Source: an uncultured Pseudomonadota bacterium
GTDB lineage: Bacteria > Pseudomonadota > Alphaproteobacteria > Rs-D84
Assembly (NCBI GenBank): GCA_947303165.1
Contig: CAMYXE010000045.1
Coordinates: forward strand, 1-6,017
Length of the DNA: 6,017 nucleotides
Reading direction: 5' to 3'
Of this stretch, positions 1 through 4,411 are shown piece after piece (the stretch's first letter is position 1; each line of letters opens with the position of its first letter). The notes under the pieces were generated by a model. The model searched no databases, was not told the DNA's origin, and saw only the letters and a program-made list of their open reading frames with translations. Both the position numbers and the translations under genes were made by a program.

Positions 1-861
1 GAACATTATGGCATTTCCGTTGCACTTGGTGGCGCTGAGGTTTCAATGTATGAATTAGCTGATATTTATGCTACAATGGCTAATCTTGGTACACGCAGGC
101 AAATCAAAACATTACTAGACATACCAGATAAACAAATAACAACCATACTTTCACCAGAAGCATTTTTTCTGACCCTTGATATGTTATCCCATCAACCAAA
201 TCCAACAAAAAAAATTCCTTTTACGCGTGATAATACCCCTAACCTACACCATTATTGGAAAACGGGGACTTCTTCGTCATATCGTGATGCATGGACGGCC
301 GGAATTTTTGGTGATTTTGTTTTAATTGTATGGGTTGGTAATTTTGACGGCACACCAAACAATGTTTTTAGCGGGGCACGCACGGCGGCACCAATATATT
401 TTGCAATGGCATCCAGCGTTATTGACCATTACAACCATATTGGGCAGCCACCTCAAGATAATAATTTTCTTAAGCCAGAATTGAATATCATCAGTGTCGA
501 CATGTGCACAATTGGTGGTGGAATTGCAGGTGCATATTGTCCACAACGCGAAGCCTCCTATTTTATTCCAGGCAAATCCCCGATTACTCGTAATAGTGTG
601 CATCGCATGATACCAATTGATAATAAGACGGGTCTGCGCGCATGCAAATCTGATTCCAAAAACACACATAATGCAGTATATGAATTCTGGGACTCTGAAT
701 ACCTGGATATGTTTAGCCGTGCAGGCATTAAACGCAATACTCCGCCGGCATTTGTCCCTGGTTGCGATATATTGGAAACATCAGATGAAGAAATTGCCCC
801 CATTATTGTATCCCCTGTTGCCGACACAAAAATTGTAATTACATCGGAATATGGTTTTTAG
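1..861 (+). CDS. pbpC: Penicillin-binding protein 1C, C-terminal part (5' end outside window; frame broken near its 3' end)
   Basis: The gene is open at the left edge in frame 1, so the glycosyltransferase domain and the catalytic Ser motif lie outside the window. The first residues (GISVALGGAEVSMYELADIY) match the conserved segment of class A PBP transpeptidase domains. The KTGTSS motif, which lines the active site, is at window residues 87-92 and is followed by RDAW and VWVGNFDG, as in PBP1C. Residues about 160-260 form the PBP1C-type linker, with Cys residues, a PGKSPI motif, VHR, GLRAC and YEFWDSEYLDMFSRAG. From about residue 261 (APIIVSPVADTKIVI) a BiPBP_C-type domain begins, but it is cut by TAG at 859-861. 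The missing part continues in the -1 frame. The enzyme would polymerise and cross-link peptidoglycan at the periplasmic face of the inner membrane. The family call is firm. Whether the full tail is made is uncertain. Confidence 0.87.
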   Translation, partial: EHYGISVALGGAEVSMYELADIYATMANLGTRRQIKTLLDIPDKQITTILSPEAFFLTLDMLSHQPNPTKKIPFTRDNTPNLHHYWKTGTSSSYRDAWTAGIFGDFVLIVWVGNFDGTPNNVFSGARTAAPIYFAMASSVIDHYNHIGQPPQDNNFLKPELNIISVDMCTIGGGIAGAYCPQREASYFIPGKSPITRNSVHRMIPIDNKTGLRACKSDSKNTHNAVYEFWDSEYLDMFSRAGIKRNTPPAFVPGCDILETSDEEIAPIIVSPVADTKIVITSEYGF

Positions 862-992
862 ACGATAAAACATTGGGAACAACCAAGAGCGGGGAAATGC
901 TACAATACAATGTTTCCATGGGCGACCATAAATTAAGTGTCACCGATACAAACGGAACAACAACGGATATACAATTTAGCGTTATAAAGTAA
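858..992 (+). other. Out-of-frame C-terminal tail of the pbpC gene (BiPBP_C remnant, -1 frame)
   Basis: Reading from TTA at 858-860 in the -1 frame gives 44 codons and a TAA at 990-992. The peptide starts LDDKTLGTTKSGEM and contains GDHKLSVTDTNGTT and a final FSVIK. This is the pattern expected for the end of a BiPBP_C domain: a short strand with an LDG-like turn, a GTT/SGE turn, GDHxLSVTD, then a final beta strand. The segment has no start codon or ribosome binding site of its own, so it is the continuation of the upstream frame. One extra T in the T5 run at 855-859 would restore a single ORF reading GFLDDK. Causes could be a real one-base deletion, an assembly error, or -1 slippage at the T_TTT_TAG site. 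Confidence 0.8.
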
Positions 993-1034
993 AAAAACAT
1001 CCTGACACATTCGTAATCAGGATGTCACCTTTTT
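991..1034. terminator. Bidirectional intrinsic terminator between convergent genes
   Basis: A perfect 9-bp inverted repeat (acatcctga at 997-1005, tcaggatgt at 1017-1025) encloses an 11-nt loop. On the minus strand the stem runs straight into a T-run (complement of the A7 at 991-997), a strong layout for the gene ending at 1048. On the plus strand, TTTTT at 1030-1034 follows the stem after 4 nt, a weaker layout for the pbpC gene. The left A-run overlaps the TAA that ends the restored pbpC frame. Confidence 0.82.
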
Positions 1035-1047
1035 AGTAAGTTTTAAA

Positions 1048-1908
1048 CTATTTCAACCCAAACTTGGTTATGTAATTAAATGAGATTCCCAATATTAAAT
1101 TACTGCCATAATGTTCAGCTTCACGCGCCTTGGCAAGTCTATATTGAACATACGGCCCCATCGTAAACGCACCCCATAAATTCGTATCCATACGTGCAGT
1201 CACCGATAAATCGCGTTTCAAATTTGTTCCAACGTCCCTTGAATAATCTAGATATTCACGATAGTATCCATCGGTCGATAACCTTACGCCTTCACGCACA
1301 TCGTATTCCAAACGCCATCCAAGCTCAGCCGCCAGTTTACTAACTTGATCATGTGGATATGTGAAATCATATTCGTAAACACCGGCAACATACAAAGATT
1401 TTATAATTGGCGAATCAAATAAAGACAAACCTCCAAACGCACGCAAAATCTTTAACCTATTATCTGTATTATTTGCCGGTTCAAATTCCGTTTCATAAGA
1501 AACCCGTGCCATAGGCCCCAATTTAAAAGAATCAAAATCCCAACATGCGTATGATAAATTACTGCTTAATAAAATTTTATCTGCACTTTCATTCGTTGTT
1601 GTCGGACCATTGGTTGGTCGCAATGTTGTTTTACCATATTCCATGAACAAACTATTATCCCAACTAAACCTATTGTGTTTATATTCTAATGCAGTATCAA
1701 ATACTCCCTTAATAAATTCTTGACTGTCAGTATTCAGTGCAGATATCGGGGAATTAGAATATTCGCTTGAATGATTTACCTGGGTTTTAGACAAATCCAA
1801 ACCAATCCTACGAATATTCAAAATTAATTCTTTACCTTCTAAATCAACATCGTCTGCGAATACCGAAAATGGTACAAGTAACGCACATAATAAAGATATT
1901 TTTTTCAT
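1048..1908 (-). CDS. Exported protein, predicted outer-membrane beta-barrel, family not identified (286 aa)
   Basis: The protein starts with a clear Sec signal peptide: MKK, a hydrophobic core, and likely cleavage after residue 18 (VFA|DD). The mature part is about 268 residues. It has many alternating polar and aromatic stretches typical of transmembrane beta strands, for example ending WGAFTMGPYVQYRL and NLILGISFNYITKF. Its only mature Cys is in YACWDF. The last residue is Lys, not the usual Phe/Tyr of a BAM substrate, although KFGLK has a Phe close to the end. I chose ATG at 1906-1908 over an in-frame TTG two codons upstream (1912-1914), because GGGGG at 1916-1920 lies 7 nt from the ATG but only 1 nt from the TTG. 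The gene has its own promoter and a palindromic operator candidate just upstream, and ends at the 991-1034 terminator. A barrel of the DUF3078 kind is a possible relation, but I could not verify this. Confidence 0.72.
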   Translation of the reverse strand: MKKISLLCALLVPFSVFADDVDLEGKELILNIRRIGLDLSKTQVNHSSEYSNSPISALNTDSQEFIKGVFDTALEYKHNRFSWDNSLFMEYGKTTLRPTNGPTTTNESADKILLSSNLSYACWDFDSFKLGPMARVSYETEFEPANNTDNRLKILRAFGGLSLFDSPIIKSLYVAGVYEYDFTYPHDQVSKLAAELGWRLEYDVREGVRLSTDGYYREYLDYSRDVGTNLKRDLSVTARMDTNLWGAFTMGPYVQYRLAKAREAEHYGSNLILGISFNYITKFGLK

Positions 1909-1946
1909 AACCAAGCCCCCATGATAACAAGATTAAACCCATAAAA

Positions 1947-1975
1947 AAGATAATTTGTTTCAGGAAACAAGTCAA
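1947..1975 (-). promoter_or_regulatory. Sigma-70-type promoter for the 286-aa barrel gene
   Basis: On the minus strand, TTGACT (1975-1970) is followed after exactly 17 nt by TATCTT (1952-1947), a good -35 and a moderate -10. Transcription would begin near 1940, leaving a leader of about 30 nt that contains the GGGGG ribosome binding site. It lies between the stop codon of the 203-aa gene (1994) and the ATG at 1908, so the barrel gene can be expressed independently of the two genes before it. Confidence 0.6.
1955..1970. promoter_or_regulatory. Perfect 16-bp palindrome in the promoter spacer: operator candidate
   Basis: The sequence ttgtttcaggaaacaa has 7-bp perfect arms around a 2-bp centre. 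It fills the spacer between the -35 and -10 boxes of the minus-strand promoter, overlapping the last base of the -35 box. This is the classic position for a dimeric helix-turn-helix repressor to block RNA polymerase. As RNA it could also fold into a short hairpin (6 bp, 4-nt loop). A U-rich stretch follows about 6 nt later, so a weak terminator for the 203-aa gene is an alternative. The regulator cannot be named from this window. Confidence 0.5.
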
Positions 1976-1993
1976 GAGAACATTCGCATCGTA

Positions 1994-2605
1994 CTATTTA
2001 AAAATATACAGCACACCATCACGATCTTTATATTTCCACCCCGCATCACGCAGTGCCATGGTTATTGCACCACGTTGCCGTGTGGCAACATTAAACATAA
2101 TTTGATTATCACCAATTGCCACAGTATTCAAATCAACCCCTGCGGTTGTTGCTATACGACGAACACGCGTCCAATCATCAACCTTGTCATTTAAAACAAT
2201 AATCATGGGAAACACATCGTCAACGCCGGTCTCTATATTAACCCAATTCTGCACATTATGTTCATTTAACCAACGTTTCGCCGCAACCTTGTTTACGGTC
2301 ATAGTTATTTTTGCAGAATACGTTGTATCTGAAAGCTTTTCGCCACTTATCCCAGAACTAGCAATTAACGCCGTCAACATTGACGATTTTTCCGCAGATA
2401 CCGCCGCACGCAATGCCGATGAATCAGAATACGGGGACAATGTTTCTATGATTATCTGGCGTCTGGCTTCATCAAACGCCATATTTTTGGCCGTTGCGGC
2501 GGTGTCACTGGTCACATTCACAAACGCAGACCCAACAAGTTCGGCCGCATTTGCACCAACCGCCAACAATGCCCCAATACAAAGAATCCCAAATATTCTC
2601 TTCAT
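1994..2605 (-). CDS. Small exported (periplasmic) protein of unknown function, 203 aa
   Basis: A Sec signal peptide (MKRIFGILCIGALLAVGANA, likely cleaved after residue 20) precedes a mature region of about 183 residues with no cysteine. The first half (GSAFVNVTSDTAATAKNMAFDEARRQIIIETL) has the strand-then-amphipathic-helix pattern, with an A..A..EA.R core, seen in small periplasmic domains such as the LPP20/FlgT-N or DUF2066 groups. I treat that only as a resemblance. The second half (VFPMIIVLNDKVDDWTRVRRI, then GAITMALRDAGWKY and YIFK) reads as a compact alpha/beta domain. The start ATG at 2603-2605 lies 8 nt after AGGTG, which overlaps the stop codon of the 513-aa barrel gene, so the two are probably co-transcribed and coupled. 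No catalytic motif is visible. A role as a periplasmic partner of the barrel is only suggested by context. Confidence 0.8.
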   Translation of the reverse strand: MKRIFGILCIGALLAVGANAAELVGSAFVNVTSDTAATAKNMAFDEARRQIIIETLSPYSDSSALRAAVSAEKSSMLTALIASSGISGEKLSDTTYSAKITMTVNKVAAKRWLNEHNVQNWVNIETGVDDVFPMIIVLNDKVDDWTRVRRIATTAGVDLNTVAIGDNQIMFNVATRQRGAITMALRDAGWKYKDRDGVLYIFK

Positions 2606-2613
2606 AGAATCAA

Positions 2614-2619
2614 CACCTA
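2614..2619 (-). promoter_or_regulatory. Ribosome binding site overlapping the upstream stop codon (translational coupling)
   Basis: On the minus strand, TAGGTG combines the TAG stop of the 513-aa barrel gene (2619-2617) with an AGGTG Shine-Dalgarno (2618-2614) located 8 nt before the ATG at 2605. Ribosomes finishing the barrel gene stop on the binding site for the next gene. Confidence 0.7.
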
Positions 2620-4158
2620 GAATTTCGCCTGGATACCAATACGGACACCCATAGATTTATAAACCGATTCTATCTCGTTGTCAACCTTGCACACCCAATT
2701 AGTACATTCTCTTTCCAATTCACGCATGTTTATTGTTGTCGGATCGTTTGCATCCATCCATTCTTTCACTTCGGCATCTGTCCAAGTAGACATAGCAGGC
2801 AACGACTTATAATATTCAAACAGTTCGTTATACAAACCGTAATAATATGCGCTGTTCAAATATGTATTCGCTTCACCACCAGATAGTTTATAATAATCAA
2901 ACGTCACCCCCAAAGATAAATATATAGTATCACTTAACGCCGTCATATAGTTAGCCAAGAACCCCATATGCCATGCATCACCAAAACCACCCTTGTCTTC
3001 CACGCTCTTTGGATGTAACCAATCCGAACGATATGGTTGATCACCAGTCGACGTATACATCGGCAATCCAAACTCAATACGAGCATTTACAGCATTATAC
3101 ACATTTATATCATAATTCAAATCTAACGCCAAATATGGCCCCGCCCATGTAGTTTCATAAGAATGGCTGGTTCCTGGTAACCGAAACATATATGTTCCCC
3201 CAGCACTAACATAATCTGAACCACCAGGTATTTCCCAATAGCCGTTCCAACTACCATTCGTTTCGTGTTCCCATATAACCTGTTGGGTATTTGCGTCACT
3301 GTTATAGAAAATGATTATCGGATCACATTGAACTTCATCACCACCATTGACACTATAGCAAAAACCTGTATCAACGGTTAACCCATAGTCATTTTTAGTT
3401 TCCAATTTATATTTCAAATACCGATACCCAACAGACGGTGTTACACGTAACGCACCAAGTTTAAATGCATCTGTAAAACCAAAACCGGCATTAAATCCAA
3501 GCATGCTGCCGCTACTGCTGGTTCCAACGGATAAAGCGTGTCCAACCTGCGAGCCAATAAATTCATCAGCTTCACCATCACTATTGGTATCCTCCCACCA
3601 ATCTGTAACAATGTATCCACCATTACTGATATCATCGTCAATCATACTAGAATCGCCAAACTGCATACCATAACGAAAACCTGCATCAATCTGCACAGGC
3701 ATACTACCCAGGTCGAATTTATACCCTGCAACAGCATCAAAAATATTATCATAATGCAACTTGCTGCCTGCTTCACTCATATCAAAATTCCATGCCGCAA
3801 ATTCATGCGAAAAACCAGCATTCAAAAACACGCCACTGCTCGCCTTATTACTTGTCTGTGTTGTAACAGTTTTTGTCTGACTTCCACCCTGTTCTACCCC
3901 AACAACACGCGTGTAATTCTGATATTGATTTCCAACAATAGCGTTATTGTTTGGGGCAATCCCTGTCCGCGTCCGCGTATAAGTTGTGTCCCGACTATAC
4001 ATCGTATTTTGCTGACGTGCAGCAAAACCATTTGTTGAATAATTACGCTGAGGCGATGTATAGTTTCCATTATAATACGTGCCCGCCGAATACCCAATTT
4101 CTGGCATAACTGCAACCAAAATTCCGCCACAAAGCAACGCATACATTCTCTTGCTCAT
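2617..4158 (-). CDS. Outer-membrane beta-barrel protein with Tyr/Asn/Thr-rich N-terminal segment (513 aa); possible omptin-like fold
   Basis: Residues 1-25 are a signal peptide (basic start, hydrophobic core, cleavage near YSA|GT). Residues about 26-107 form a low-complexity Tyr/Asn/Thr/Gln/Arg-rich segment. From about 108 onward, alternating beta strands run to a terminal Phe (GVRIGIQAKF), the usual BAM-recognised end of an outer-membrane protein. One loop (190-199) carries D-x-N-x-D-G-x-x-D-E, a calcium-binding-type pattern. Cys267/Cys278 and Cys485/Cys490 could form disulfides in exposed loops. The order of segments (TDWWED; VGYRYLKYKLET; WAGPYLALDLNY; SDWLHP; a LANYMTALSDTIYLSLG strand pair; final Phe) recalls omptin proteases, including an Asp-His pair, but the Asp-x-His spacing is not exact. 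The start ATG has AGGGAG 6 nt upstream. It is the first gene of a likely two-gene unit with the 203-aa protein. It is surely an exported barrel; its function is unknown. Confidence 0.83.
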   Translation of the reverse strand: MSKRMYALLCGGILVAVMPEIGYSAGTYYNGNYTSPQRNYSTNGFAARQQNTMYSRDTTYTRTRTGIAPNNNAIVGNQYQNYTRVVGVEQGGSQTKTVTTQTSNKASSGVFLNAGFSHEFAAWNFDMSEAGSKLHYDNIFDAVAGYKFDLGSMPVQIDAGFRYGMQFGDSSMIDDDISNGGYIVTDWWEDTNSDGEADEFIGSQVGHALSVGTSSSGSMLGFNAGFGFTDAFKLGALRVTPSVGYRYLKYKLETKNDYGLTVDTGFCYSVNGGDEVQCDPIIIFYNSDANTQQVIWEHETNGSWNGYWEIPGGSDYVSAGGTYMFRLPGTSHSYETTWAGPYLALDLNYDINVYNAVNARIEFGLPMYTSTGDQPYRSDWLHPKSVEDKGGFGDAWHMGFLANYMTALSDTIYLSLGVTFDYYKLSGGEANTYLNSAYYYGLYNELFEYYKSLPAMSTWTDAEVKEWMDANDPTTINMRELERECTNWVCKVDNEIESVYKSMGVRIGIQAKF

Positions 4159-4190
4159 ATTTTACTCCCTATTAATATCGTATATATTTT

Positions 4191-4217
4191 ATCATAAAAA
4201 GATTGAAAAAAAAACAA
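4191..4217 (-). promoter_or_regulatory. Weak promoter candidate for the 513-aa barrel gene, containing a T9 tract
   Basis: On the minus strand, TTGTTT (4217-4212) and TATGAT (4196-4191) are 15 nt apart, which is short. Several other A/T-rich -10-like words lie downstream, so the exact promoter is uncertain. The T9 run (complement of A9 at 4206-4214) falls between the boxes and overlaps the -35. A promoter for the barrel gene must be near here, since the divergent tRNA gene begins only 96 nt away from its start codon. Confidence 0.27.
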
Positions 4218-4230
4218 TATTGTGTAGAAT
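4203..4230 (+). promoter_or_regulatory. Promoter of the tRNA-Leu gene
   Basis: TTGAAA (4203-4208) and TAGAAT (4225-4230) are separated by 16 nt, a good sigma-70-type match. The predicted start near 4237 leaves a 5' leader of about 18 nt before the mature tRNA at 4255, to be removed by RNase P. The -35 box merges into the A9 tract. Confidence 0.6.
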
Positions 4231-4254
4231 GATCTCGGTTTTTGTATCAAACGC

Positions 4255-4339
4255 GCGGATATGGCGGAATTGGTAGACGCTCAGCACTAAGGATGCTGTG
4301 GAGAAATCCGTGGGGGTTCAAGTCCCCCTATCCGCACCA
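4255..4339 (+). tRNA. tRNA-Leu (anticodon AAG)
   Basis: An 85-nt class II tRNA folds without mismatches. The 7-bp acceptor is gcggata (4255-4261) with tatccgc (4329-4335), followed by discriminator A4336 and an encoded CCA. The D arm carries GGCGGAATTGGTAGACGC, typical of bacterial tRNA-Leu. The anticodon stem cagca/tgctg (4282-4286/4294-4298) encloses the loop ctaagga, so the anticodon is AAG at 4289-4291, reading CUU codons. The long variable arm has a GGA/TCC stem plus a T-G wobble closed on a GAAA tetraloop (4299-4310). The T arm has a ggggg/ccccc stem and a TTCAAGT loop. The long variable arm, D-loop and A73 all fit leucine. A at position 34 is unusual, because bacteria normally carry GAG here. 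A T6 run at 4341-4346 follows the CCA, but no separate terminator hairpin is visible. Confidence 0.95.
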
Positions 4340-4381
4340 ATTTTTTATTATTTATGTATATTTTATACTTGCTCATAAATT

Positions 4382-4387
4382 TATAAT
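4382..4387 (+). promoter_or_regulatory. -10 box candidate for the Cys-rich exported protein gene
   Basis: A perfect TATAAT lies 24 nt before the ATG at 4412, which would place the start near 4393 and give a leader of about 19 nt. No convincing -35 is found at 16-18 nt. An alternative pair is TTGCTC (4369-4374) with TAGCAT (4393-4398) at 18 nt. Read-through from the tRNA gene is also possible. Confidence 0.35.
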
Positions 4388-4411
4388 TTTGCTAGCATAC
4401 TTTAATAAGGG

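Noticed and set aside
322..827. Two minus-strand open frames within the pbpC region
   Set aside because: They are antisense to strongly conserved PBP1C sequence, including the KTG domain linker.
1905..1922. A 5-codon mini-ORF (ATG at 1922-1920, minus strand) whose TGA overlaps the ATG of the 286-aa barrel gene as ATGA
   Set aside because: It has no Shine-Dalgarno upstream, and its second codon region is itself the ribosome binding site of the real gene; most likely chance.
2184..2654. A 156-codon plus-strand open frame
   Set aside because: It lies opposite the 203-aa exported protein, and the Ser/Ala-rich peptide mirrors that gene's codons.
3538..4038. A 166-codon plus-strand open frame opposite the barrel gene
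   Set aside because: The sense frame encodes a complete barrel with signal peptide and terminal Phe; the antisense peptide has no coherent pattern.
4340..4411. The tRNA 3' flank as a possible integration (att) site
   Set aside because: No integrase, no duplicated tRNA end and no foreign-looking DNA follow; the next gene starts normally at 4412.
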